DNA of 5,063 nt from an uncultured Solirubrobacterales bacterium (GTDB lineage Bacteria; Actinomycetota; Thermoleophilia; Solirubrobacterales; Solirubrobacteraceae). The notes under the pieces were generated by a model. The model was not told where the DNA came from. It made no database searches and was given only the letters and a program-made list of their open reading frames with translations. The DNA lies in NCBI GenBank assembly GCA_903830015.1, contig CAIKSH010000055.1, positions 1-5,063 on the forward strand. Reading direction: 5' to 3'. Both the position numbers and the translations under genes were made by a program. Position 1 is the stretch's first letter; each line of letters opens with the position of its first letter. Shown here piece after piece: positions 1-5,063 of the stretch.

Positions 1-1
1 C

Positions 2-331
2 CTCGACGAGCTGGGAACCGACGTGCCGGTGGTGGCGGTTAGCGTCGACCCGGCCGGCGACACCCCGGCCAGCGCCCGGCGCTTTCTCGCGCGGCAGAGG
101 CTCAGCGGGCGGATGCGCTTTCTGCTGGGCAGCGAAAGCGACCTGCAGCCGGTCTGGCGAAGCTTTGGCATCGCGCCCCAGGCCGAGGGTCGGGAGCACT
201 CCGCCTCGGTGGTCCTGCTGGGCGCGGACGGGCGCCAGGCGGTGGGCTTCCCGATCAGCGAGCTGACCCCGGAAGGCCTGGCCTCCGACCTTCGCCTGCT
301 CGGGGCAGGGCAGGACGCCCCGAAGAGCTAG
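2..331 (+). CDS. SCO1/SenC-family copper chaperone, C-terminal part (5' end outside window)
   Basis: The reading frame is open to the left edge (residues LDELGTD precede the GTG at 23), so the gene is truncated by the window and the GTG is not its start. Visible family marks are the SVDPxxDTP stretch after a beta strand (about nt 41-67), the GSESDLQPVWRSFGI segment, and EHSASVVLLGADG, whose histidine (nt 197-199) sits where SCO proteins keep the third copper ligand. The CxxxC pair that completes the site would lie upstream, out of view. SCO proteins are membrane-anchored thioredoxin-fold proteins facing the periplasm or cell exterior that deliver copper to the CuA site of cytochrome c oxidase or act as thiol reductases. 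The ending LTPEGLASDLRLL is typical of the family. A peroxiredoxin-like protein is the alternative, but the EHS motif argues for SCO. The stop overlaps the convergent gene's stop by 4 bp. Confidence 0.85.
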   Translation, partial: LDELGTDVPVVAVSVDPAGDTPASARRFLARQRLSGRMRFLLGSESDLQPVWRSFGIAPQAEGREHSASVVLLGADGRQAVGFPISELTPEGLASDLRLLGAGQDAPKS

Positions 332-525
332 GCGCGCCCGCCGGCTTCCGGGTCTTCCCCGGCCCCGCTGCCACCAGGGGCCTGCGGCGGCACGGCACCA
401 CGCTCGGCGTCGCGGCGGCGGTCGTCACGGCGCCCGCTCCACCAGAGGGCCAGCGCGATCAGGACGATCGGGACGGCGTAGAGCAGCGAGTGGTACCAGT
501 GGCCGACGTGAGCGAGCGGGGTCAT
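328..525 (-). CDS. Small single-pass membrane protein with HxxHxxH motif, 65 aa
   Basis: This short gene is hidden in the 3' end of a longer open frame; only its last 65 codons look real. Its ATG (525-523) overlaps the TGA of the upstream membrane-protein gene as ATGA, a standard translational-coupling arrangement. The protein begins MTPLAHVGHWYHSLLYAVPI, has one hydrophobic segment at about residues 13-30, then a strongly basic GRRDDRRR stretch and a Gly/Pro/Ala/Glu-rich tail of low complexity. Charge distribution predicts the tail in the cytoplasm and the N-terminus outside, putting His6, His9 and His12 at the outer membrane surface. I do not know a named family. From position it probably works with the 472-residue membrane protein; metal or haem contact by the histidines is a guess. 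The stop TAG (330-328) shares CTAG with the SCO gene stop. Confidence 0.75.
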   Translation of the reverse strand: MTPLAHVGHWYHSLLYAVPIVLIALALWWSGRRDDRRRDAERGAVPPQAPGGSGAGEDPEAGGRA

Positions 526-1940
526 TGCGCCGCCGCCGACAGTAGCCACAGGCCCAGGCAGGTGAAGGCCACCATCACCATGAGCATCCAGTACTGCGAG
601 CGCACCGCGGTTCGCTGGTCGCTCCAGGTGGCCAGGGCCCGGTCGTGGGCGAGAGCCAGGGCGGCGACGTGGCCGAGGACCAGCGCGGCAACCTGCACGT
701 ACCAGATCGCGTTGGCGCTGAGGATCCCGTAGTCGATCGTCGCCGACGCGGTGCCCAGCAGGTCCCAGCCGTTGCCCAGCGGGTCGGAGACCAGGAAGGC
801 GGTCGCCTGGCCCTGGAAGGCCAGCAGCGAGAAGTAGTGGGCCACCAGGTAGGCGAAGGCGATCGGGATCAGCGTGTGGGCAAACGAGAGCGAGAGCCTC
901 TCGGCATCCGGGTGTGACCCCCCGGCGCGCGCCATGCCCAGGACCGCCACCCGGTAGAGGCCGGCGACGACAGCCACGACGAGCACCAGCCCCACCGTGT
1001 AACCCGCCTGGACGGCGGCCTCGGGCGCCAGCCCGATCCCCGCAAAGCCGTCGGTCAGCCGCTGGGCCAGGCCGCTGGCGCCGGTCCACACTCCTCCCTG
1101 GGAGAAGCCGTCGAACGAGGTCGAGCCGATCAGTACGACCAGCACGCCAGCCGCACCCGGTACCTCGGGCATTCTCAGGGCCCCCACCACCGGCCAGCGC
1201 AGCCGGCACCGGCGCTCCGACCACTCCAGTGGGGCCAGCAGGGCGAAGAGTCCGAAGGCCACGCCGAAGGCGTCGGCGTTGCGGGTCCATTTCTCGACCC
1301 CGAAACAGCTCATCCCGACCAGCATCACCACCGCGTAGGCCAGCGCGACGGCGGCCAGCGAGGATGGGCTCTCGCGGCCGCTCCACACCAGCTCGATCCA
1401 GGCGAAAAGCAGAATCCCGAAAGCCGCCGGCCAGCGGCCCAGGCGCTCGGGATAGGGGATCGGGCTGGGAAGCCCTCCTGAGATGCGTCCGGCCACCCAG
1501 CCGACACCTCGTCCCACCGCCCGCCAGGGGCTTACCGCGGAGAAGACGTCACCGAACAGGACCGAAGCGAACGGTATGCCGACCCAGACGAGAACGAAGA
1601 TCGCCGTCGGCGCCAGGTTGGCGGTAGCGGTCTGGTTCCCGGCCAGGCCGGCCCAGACGATCACGCCGAAGGCGCCGACGCCGAGAGCGCCGGCGAGCCA
1701 CTCCAGGACGGCCGGGAGACTGAAGAGGGCCCGCGACGGCAGGCCGGCGAGCACCGGGCGCCGCCACAGCACGGCGAGCGCGACAAACGACGCTACGAGG
1801 ACGATCGCCGCCCCCCAGGCAAAGAGCCAGATCGGGATCGGCAGGTCGGCGCGCTGGCCTATGCCGTGGGCCAGGGCCGCGTCGGGCACCGCCGCCACGA
1901 CGGCCGGCGTAACGACCGCAGCAGCGGCGATCTTTCTCAT
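522..1940 (-). CDS. Polytopic membrane protein of the actinobacterial 'fenitrothion hydrolase'-named family, 472 aa
   Basis: An MRK start is followed by a hydrophobic stretch ending in ALA|HG, a good signal peptidase I site (A22-x-A24) that would leave His25 as the mature N-terminus. The next segment is RADLPIPIWLF, then roughly ten to twelve hydrophobic helices (approximately 37-60, 78-99, 112-130, 171-188, 195-214, 224-238, 263-273, 313-335, 354-375, 408-432, 450-468). Distinctive polar or aromatic motifs are DVFSAVSPWRA (131-141), VEKWTRNADAFG (215-226), STSFDGFS (273-280), SDPLGNGWDLLGT (385-397) and histidines 355, 368, 424 and 432 in the late helices. I recall similar actinobacterial proteins carrying the database name fenitrothion hydrolase; no hydrolase motif is visible and I would not accept that activity. 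The upstream Shine-Dalgarno is weak. The gene is 55 bp after the preceding secreted-protein gene, overlaps the 65-aa gene, and its convergent neighbour is an SCO copper chaperone. Being a real gene is near certain; its function is unknown. Confidence 0.85.
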   Translation of the reverse strand: MRKIAAAAVVTPAVVAAVPDAALAHGIGQRADLPIPIWLFAWGAAIVLVASFVALAVLWRRPVLAGLPSRALFSLPAVLEWLAGALGVGAFGVIVWAGLAGNQTATANLAPTAIFVLVWVGIPFASVLFGDVFSAVSPWRAVGRGVGWVAGRISGGLPSPIPYPERLGRWPAAFGILLFAWIELVWSGRESPSSLAAVALAYAVVMLVGMSCFGVEKWTRNADAFGVAFGLFALLAPLEWSERRCRLRWPVVGALRMPEVPGAAGVLVVLIGSTSFDGFSQGGVWTGASGLAQRLTDGFAGIGLAPEAAVQAGYTVGLVLVVAVVAGLYRVAVLGMARAGGSHPDAERLSLSFAHTLIPIAFAYLVAHYFSLLAFQGQATAFLVSDPLGNGWDLLGTASATIDYGILSANAIWYVQVAALVLGHVAALALAHDRALATWSDQRTAVRSQYWMLMVMVAFTCLGLWLLSAAAQ

Positions 1941-1947
1941 GGCCCAG

Positions 1948-1953
1948 AAGATA
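1948..1953 (-). promoter_or_regulatory. Possible -10 element for the membrane-protein gene
   Basis: The minus strand reads TATCTT here, seven bases before the ATG at 1940. No convincing -35 is seen and no purine-rich Shine-Dalgarno lies between. If this is used, transcription would begin at or beside the start codon, giving a leaderless mRNA, which is common in actinobacteria. The alternative is read-through from the gene at 1996-2895. Confidence 0.25.
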
Positions 1954-1995
1954 CGTTGCCCGCCGACCGCGGCGCCGCCGGGATACGACCGGTCC

Positions 1996-2895
1996 CTAGC
2001 CGCAGCGCGAGGTCGAGCTCAGCATCGGCGAGCTCGACGTAATGGCGAAGCCGTCGGCGTTCCTGACCGGGCCGGAGGTGGAGAGGTTGTCGTTGTAGTC
2101 GGCGCGGAACCCCAGCTTCAGCCGGCGGCTCGAGGGGCAGCGGCCGAGCCGGAAGACGCCCCGTCCGCCTGCGGCGCTGGCCGGCACGAGAAGCCGAAAG
2201 CCCGAGAGCTGCGAGATGACCGCCGGCGCCGGCGTGATCAGGCCCCGGGGAATCACGAACCGGATGCGTGAACCGTAAGGCCCCTTCCCCGGAACCTCGG
2301 AAACCTCGGCCGAGACGAGGTTCTCCTTGCTCAGCTCGCTGTACACGTAGAGGAGGAACCTGTTCCGCCCGGGCCCCCGGAAGGCGCGAACCTGAAGGTC
2401 GACGTCGGCCAGGTACTGGCCCGGGGAAGCCCCCACGTTGCGCGCATAGCCCGAAGCCAGGCCTCGGCCGAGCTGCGAGGCAGCCGCGCAGGTGTTAATC
2501 GTCTTGAGCGCGGGGTTGAGGGCCTTGATCTTCTCGGGCGGGCAGCTGGCCGCCTCGAACGGGCGAACGGCGATCCGGCGGTCGACGTAGATATCGGCGA
2601 AGAGCGTGGCGAAGGGCGACTGCTCGAAGAGCGCCCCGCTGCGGTCCGCGACGTCGGTGACCAGCGAGAAGTCGGCCAGGAAGCCCACCGGGCCGGCCTT
2701 GGCCAGCGAACGCTCGCCCCCGGGGCCGAAGAGCCCTCCCTTGAACCTCTGGAAATCCTCCGGGCCGGCCACCGCCTGGACACAGGCCACCAGGGCCATG
2801 GCGACGGCTACTGCGAAGCCGGCTGCTGTGCGGCGCAGGTCCACGGTGCCTGATGATGGCAACTTCGGCCGGCGGCAACGCCGCTTGGCCGCCAC
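1996..2895 (-). CDS. Secreted or lipid-anchored protein, divergent third member of the tandem family, 299 aa
   Basis: Unrecognised family; paralogue of the two upstream genes. It shares the SPFATLFADIYVDR block (93-106), the SQLG...ASGYAR block (140-151), LLYVYSELSKENLV (181-194), YGSRIRFVIPRGLITPAP (207-224), the RCPSSRR segment (252-258) and a C-terminal Cys. Cys118, 136, 253 and 298 match the four cysteines of its sisters, suggesting two disulphides outside the cytoplasm. It lacks the LHPFHxxTWP motif of the others and is arginine-rich (about 30 Arg, 10 Lys). The start is uncertain: GTG at 2895 follows a GAGGGG; GTG at 2844 would give 282 aa and a neater signal peptide beginning VDLRRTAAG, but has only a weak AGG. 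The hydrophobic core ends LVAC (35-38), compatible with a lipobox, or AVA|G at 41-43 for ordinary cleavage. It is 37 bp after the previous stop with no terminator between, so co-transcription is likely. Confidence 0.8.
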   Translation of the reverse strand: MAAKRRCRRPKLPSSGTVDLRRTAAGFAVAVAMALVACVQAVAGPEDFQRFKGGLFGPGGERSLAKAGPVGFLADFSLVTDVADRSGALFEQSPFATLFADIYVDRRIAVRPFEAASCPPEKIKALNPALKTINTCAAASQLGRGLASGYARNVGASPGQYLADVDLQVRAFRGPGRNRFLLYVYSELSKENLVSAEVSEVPGKGPYGSRIRFVIPRGLITPAPAVISQLSGFRLLVPASAAGGRGVFRLGRCPSSRRLKLGFRADYNDNLSTSGPVRNADGFAITSSSPMLSSTSRCG

Positions 2896-2932
2896 GAGCC
2901 CCTCGTTCAGCGTTGCGACCGCGGCCCGCCGG

Positions 2933-3805
2933 CTAGCGGCACTTGCCGGAGCGGCTGAGGATCTTCGACGTTCCCGATACGACGAAGTCGTTGCCGTCCA
3001 CCGGCGTCAGTCCCTGCTTGGGCGTGGCGTTGTTGGAGTAGGTCCCCTGGTAGCCGGCCCAGATCTTCCGGCTGCTCGGGCACTTGCGCAGTGTCGTCAG
3101 GTGCTTGCCGTTATACGACTGCGCGGGGATCGTGCTGTCGAAGGTCGAGAGCTGGGAGACGACACCTGGCGCCGGCTGGATCAGTCCCTTGGGCAGGACG
3201 AAGCGGATCCGCGAGCCATACCGGCCGGTCGGGTCCTTGTACTTCTCCAGCGTGCCGACGATCACGTTGCCCTTGGTCAGCTCGTTGTAGGTGTAGAGGT
3301 AGATCGTGTCCTTCAGCCCCGAGGCGAAGGTCCGCGTCTGCAGGCTCGTCGTAAGGAGCGTCTGCCCGGGAACGGAGTTGATCGCGCGGGCAAAGCCGGC
3401 GGCATCACCCGCGCCGAGCTGGGACTCCTTCGGGCAGCCGGCGGCGGCCGCGCCCTTCACCGTCGGGTCGAGGGCGAGAACCTTCTCCTTGGCACAGCCC
3501 GGGAACGGGTCGGCGTTGAAGGTGACGTTCTTGTCCAGGTAGATGTACGAGATGACGGTGGCAAACGGCGGGGCAACCTGCACCGCGCCGGCGGTCTTGT
3601 CGCTGACGAAGGGCCAGGTCTTGTTGTGGAAGGGATGCAGGTAGGTACCGATCGAGCCGGCCTTAGGCGTCTTGCCGGGCTTGGCCCCGGCAAACGACTT
3701 GGCCTCGAAGTCCTGGTAGGTGTCCGGGCTGACGGCTCCGGCAGCGGCGGCCGGAGCCAGGACGGCGGCCGAGGCCAGGACGGCAATTGCGGTTCTCTTC
3801 CTCAT
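2933..3805 (-). CDS. Secreted protein of the tandem four-cysteine family, second copy, 290 aa
   Basis: The ATG is preceded by AAGGAG (3811-3816) at a 5-base spacing, so the start is firm. The N-terminus MRKRTAIAVLASAAVLAPAA is a classical signal peptide; cleavage is likely near AAAAGA|V (about residue 24). The mature protein has no membrane segment. Blocks shared with the 3959-4819 product are YLHPFHNKTWP (55-65), PPFATVISYIYLDKN (79-93), FPGCAKEKVLALDP (101-114), CPKES (124-128), GDAAGFARAINS (133-144), YLYTYNELTKGNVIVGT (169-185), RIRFVLPKGL (199-208), PAPGVVSQL (211-219), KCPSSRK (241-247) and PVDGNDFVVS (268-277). Cys104, 124, 242 and 289 are conserved in all three copies. More than half of the positions match the upstream copy by eye, so the two are recent duplicates. 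No catalytic motif is recognised; an adhesive, envelope-structural or ligand-binding role is conceivable but unsupported. Confidence 0.9.
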   Translation of the reverse strand: MRKRTAIAVLASAAVLAPAAAAGAVSPDTYQDFEAKSFAGAKPGKTPKAGSIGTYLHPFHNKTWPFVSDKTAGAVQVAPPFATVISYIYLDKNVTFNADPFPGCAKEKVLALDPTVKGAAAAGCPKESQLGAGDAAGFARAINSVPGQTLLTTSLQTRTFASGLKDTIYLYTYNELTKGNVIVGTLEKYKDPTGRYGSRIRFVLPKGLIQPAPGVVSQLSTFDSTIPAQSYNGKHLTTLRKCPSSRKIWAGYQGTYSNNATPKQGLTPVDGNDFVVSGTSKILSRSGKCR

Positions 3806-3835
3806 CTCTTCTCCTTGGTGCTCCCCTTACGCCTA

Positions 3836-3841
3836 CTTATA
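3836..3841 (-). promoter_or_regulatory. Candidate -10 element of the 2933-3805 gene
   Basis: The minus strand has TATAAG, 30 bases upstream of the ATG, an AT-rich island in GC-rich DNA and close to the TATAAT consensus. No good -35 hexamer lies 16-18 bases further upstream. The predicted 5' leader is about 20-25 bases and contains AAGGAG. A similar TATAAA sits at a similar distance before the paralogous upstream gene. Confidence 0.45.
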
Positions 3842-3850
3842 CACCGACAC

Positions 3851-3868
3851 GCCGGTCTCTGTGCCGGT
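3851..3868. repeat. Direct repeat GCCGGT, 12-bp period, beside the promoter
   Basis: GCCGGT occurs at 3851-3856 and 3863-3868, each followed by a similar CT-rich stretch ending in CTG. The 12-bp period places the copies about one helical turn apart, just upstream of the TATAAG box, where an activator or operator could sit. In GC-rich DNA a 6-bp repeat is weak evidence. Confidence 0.25.
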
Positions 3869-3873
3869 TCTGC

Positions 3874-3933
3874 AAAACGGCCCCGGAACGACGAGGGGCG
3901 GGCCAATGGCCCGCCCCTCTGGCTTCGTTCCGG
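3874..3933 (-). terminator. Large compound hairpin with short T tract, terminator of the 3959-4819 gene
   Basis: A perfect 12-bp stem, GAGGGGCGGGCC (3893-3904) with GGCCCGCCCCTC (3908-3919), closes on a 3-base loop. An outer 9-bp stem (3883-3891 with 3925-3933) encloses it with a small asymmetric internal loop. On the minus strand a TTTT (3877-3874) follows the structure by five bases. It lies 25 bases after the stop of the gene transcribed leftwards. The T tract is short and slightly detached, so 3' end protection of the mRNA is an alternative or additional role. The + strand side has no T tract, so it acts for the minus strand only. Confidence 0.75.
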
Positions 3934-3947
3934 TCGCCTCAGCGACC
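3932..3947 (-). other. Small 6-bp hairpin between stop codon and terminator
   Basis: GGTCGC (3932-3937) and GCGACC (3942-3947) can pair around a 4-base loop, immediately after the stop of the 3959-4819 gene. It shares two bases (3932-3933) with the outer terminator stem, so full formation of both would compete slightly. Its significance is unknown. Confidence 0.3.
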
Positions 3948-3958
3948 AGGGATGAGGC

Positions 3959-4819
3959 CTACTTGCACTTGGCCGTCTTGTTGATGATGGCCGAGTTGCT
4001 GGAAACGACGAAGTCGTTCCCGTCCACGGGGTTGACGCCCGGCTTGGCCGTTGCGTTATTCGAGTAGTAGTTCTGGAATCCCGTGTTGATCTTCTTGTTG
4101 CTCGGGCACTTCTTCAGCGTGAGCAGCGCCTTGCCCTTGTAGGACTTGGCCGGGATCGTGGTGTCGAACGAGGTCAGCTGCGAGACGACGCCCGGGGCCG
4201 GAAGCATCAGGCCCTTCGGGAGCACGAACCGGATCTTCTGGCCGTACTTGCCGGAAGCCTTGGAAATCGTACCCACGATGACGTTCTGCTTCGAAACCTC
4301 GCTGTAGGTGTACAGGTACACCTTGTTCTTCTCTCCCGAGGCAAAGAGCCGATCCTGGAGAGTCGGAGTGAGCAGGTATACCCCTGCCGGCGAGTTCACC
4401 GCGCGGGCGAAACCGGCAGCGTCACCCGAGCCGAGGAACGACTCCTTGGGGCAGCTCGGCGGCGCACCCTTGACGTTCGGGTCAAGAGCGAGCACCTTCT
4501 CCAGCGAGCAGCCCGGGAACGCGCCCGGGTTGAAGTTGAGGTTCTTGTCCAGGAATACGTCGGCGTACGCGGTAGCGAACGGCGGCGAAACCAGCACTGA
4601 GCCGGTGGTCTTGGTCTGAACTCCGGGCCACGTGTTCTTGTGGAACGGATGCAGGTAGGCGCCGACCGAGCCCTTCTTCGGCGTGCTGCTCGTCTTGGAA
4701 CCGGCAAAGATCTTGCCTTCCCAGTCCTGGTCCTCGGCGGGCGTCACGGCCATCGCCACGCCGCTGAGGGCAAATACGCCCACCAGGCCCATCACGGCGA
4801 TCGTTGTCAGCTTCTTCAT
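3959..4819 (-). CDS. Secreted lysine-rich protein of the tandem four-cysteine family, first copy, 286 aa
   Basis: The open frame extends to 4903, but the true start is the ATG at 4819: AAGGAGG (4824-4830) precedes it by four bases, and translation from there begins with MKKLTTIAVMGLVGVFALSG, a textbook signal peptide with cleavage near AMA|V (residue 24). The mature protein is soluble-looking, with YLHPFHKNTWP (55-65), PPFATAYADVFLDKN (79-93), FPGCSLEKVLALDP (101-114), CPKES (123-127), GDAAGFARAVNS (132-143), YLYTYSEVSKQNVIVGT (168-184), KIRFVLPKGL (195-204), PAPGVVSQL (207-215), KCPSNKK (237-243) and PVDGNDFVVS (264-273). Cys104, 123, 238 and 285 match the paralogues. The protein has about 30 Lys but only 3 Arg, unusual in GC-rich DNA and unlike its neighbours. 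Strong ribosome-binding site, TATAAA box and dedicated terminator suggest abundant expression as a single-gene transcript. Family and function are not known to me. Confidence 0.9.
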   Translation of the reverse strand: MKKLTTIAVMGLVGVFALSGVAMAVTPAEDQDWEGKIFAGSKTSSTPKKGSVGAYLHPFHKNTWPGVQTKTTGSVLVSPPFATAYADVFLDKNLNFNPGAFPGCSLEKVLALDPNVKGAPPSCPKESFLGSGDAAGFARAVNSPAGVYLLTPTLQDRLFASGEKNKVYLYTYSEVSKQNVIVGTISKASGKYGQKIRFVLPKGLMLPAPGVVSQLTSFDTTIPAKSYKGKALLTLKKCPSNKKINTGFQNYYSNNATAKPGVNPVDGNDFVVSSNSAIINKTAKCK

Positions 4820-4823
4820 CTCT

Positions 4824-4830
4824 CCTCCTT
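4824..4830 (-). promoter_or_regulatory. Strong Shine-Dalgarno that fixes the start at 4819
   Basis: The minus strand reads AAGGAGG followed by AGAG and ATG, essentially the full anti-16S complement. It excludes the longer frame beginning at 4903, whose extra 28 residues are not signal-like. The RBS-to-start region (CAAGGAG-G/A-AGAGATGA) is shared with the 2933-3805 gene, so the duplication included it. Confidence 0.85.
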
Positions 4831-4852
4831 GAAAGGAAATGGATCTTTGGTG

Positions 4853-4858
4853 TTTATA
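4853..4858 (-). promoter_or_regulatory. Candidate -10 element of the 3959-4819 gene
   Basis: The minus strand has TATAAA 33 bases before the ATG, in an AT-rich patch. A TTGGCG lies upstream but with a 20-base spacer, too long for a canonical -35, so the -35 is absent or non-standard. The predicted leader is short, about 25 bases. Confidence 0.45.
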
Positions 4859-4994
4859 CCGCAGTTTGCGATCCCGGGCGCCAAATGGAGCCTTTTCGGG
4901 CATTCCGCGACATCGTTGGCCATCGCCCCCAGAAACCGGCGAAACGAGGGAAAGTTGCGCTTTTCCTGCCCCGACCTCGGCGGGCGTCCCGGAG
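4859..4994. other. Intergenic stretch with no gene seen
   Basis: This lies between the putative upstream gene end and the first secreted-protein promoter. It contains no plausible coding frame and no strong terminator. A weak GGAAA...TTTCC pairing (minus strand) around 4948-4965 is the only structure noted. Confidence 0.4.
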
Positions 4995-5063
4995 CTAGGG
5001 CTTCAGGGTGAAACGGATCACGTCGTAGCGGCGCCCGCGCAGGGCGATACCGGACCTCACGAG
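4995..5063 (-). CDS. C-terminal end of an upstream gene, 22 residues visible
   Basis: On the minus strand the frame is open from the right edge to a TAG at 4997-4995, reading LVRSGIALRGRRYDV then IRFTLKP. The alternating hydrophobic and polar residues look like a terminal beta strand, and the ending directly before an intergenic gap fits a real gene end. The fragment is too short to name a family; it would lie in the same direction as the secreted-protein genes. Confidence 0.5.
   Translation of the reverse strand, partial: LVRSGIALRGRRYDVIRFTLKP

Noticed and set aside
361..382. GGCCCC/GGGGCC hairpin as a firm terminator for the SCO gene
   Set aside because: Only six base pairs, a 10-base loop, no T tract, and it lies inside the coding sequence of the small convergent gene.
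526..1386. Long minus-strand frame continuing upstream of the 65-aa gene
   Set aside because: It overlaps the membrane-protein gene in another frame and is Arg/Gly/Pro-rich without structure; only its last 65 codons from the ATG at 525 are credible.
1969..1978. 10-bp palindrome GCGGCGCCGC between two genes
   Set aside because: Short palindromes of this composition are expected by chance in such GC-rich DNA, and there is no T tract or repeat partner.
914..2271. Overlapping + strand frames of 237 and 262 codons
   Set aside because: Low-complexity Arg/Pro/Ala translations opposite the membrane-protein and third secreted-protein genes; typical antisense shadows.
2606..3955. 449-codon open frame on the + strand
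   Set aside because: It lies antisense to two convincing secreted-protein genes, has no signal or domain-like pattern, and is explained by GC-rich codon structure on the opposite strand.
4820..4903. N-terminal extension of the first secreted protein to 4903
   Set aside because: The added 28 residues are not signal-like and contain the promoter and the AAGGAGG that belongs to the ATG at 4819.
1..5063. CRISPR array, tRNA or insertion sequence
   Set aside because: No regularly spaced repeats, cloverleaf-like segments, transposase-like frames or terminal inverted repeats were seen on either strand.

Overview
The window is a GC-rich bacterial chromosome fragment with densely packed genes, arginine- and alanine-rich proteins and GTG starts. 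The main membrane protein belongs to a family I recall from actinobacteria, and the secreted proteins carry a C-terminal 'CPS(S/N)xK...C' style module that I associate from memory with Thermoleophilia (Solirubrobacterales and relatives). That placement is an inference; no rRNA or other phylogenetic marker is present.

Left part (about 1-1940): the C-terminal half of an SCO/SenC-type copper chaperone is on the + strand and ends in a shared CTAG with a convergent minus-strand pair. That pair is a 472-residue polytopic membrane protein (522-1940), whose mature N-terminus is predicted to be a histidine, and a 65-residue single-pass protein (328-525) with an HxxHxxH motif, translationally coupled through an ATGA overlap. 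The neighbourhood points to copper or respiratory-chain chemistry at the outer face of the cytoplasmic membrane, but no reaction can be assigned from sequence.

Right part (about 1996-4819): three tandem minus-strand paralogues encode exported proteins of about 285-300 residues with four matching cysteines and no function known to me. The most upstream copy (3959-4819) has the strongest Shine-Dalgarno, is lysine-rich, and is followed by a large GC-rich hairpin that probably ends its transcript. The second copy (2933-3805) has its own TATAAG box and a similar ribosome-binding site. The third (1996-2895) lies 37 bp downstream of the second, is arginine-rich and diverged, and has a possible lipoprotein signal. 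The right edge (4995-5063) appears to hold the last 22 codons of another minus-strand gene.

All genes except the SCO fragment run leftwards. The likely transcription units are the 3959-4819 gene alone, then 3805 to 1996, possibly continuing into 1940-328. The three-copy secreted family, and the His-rich membrane pair beside a copper chaperone, are the parts most worth following up.
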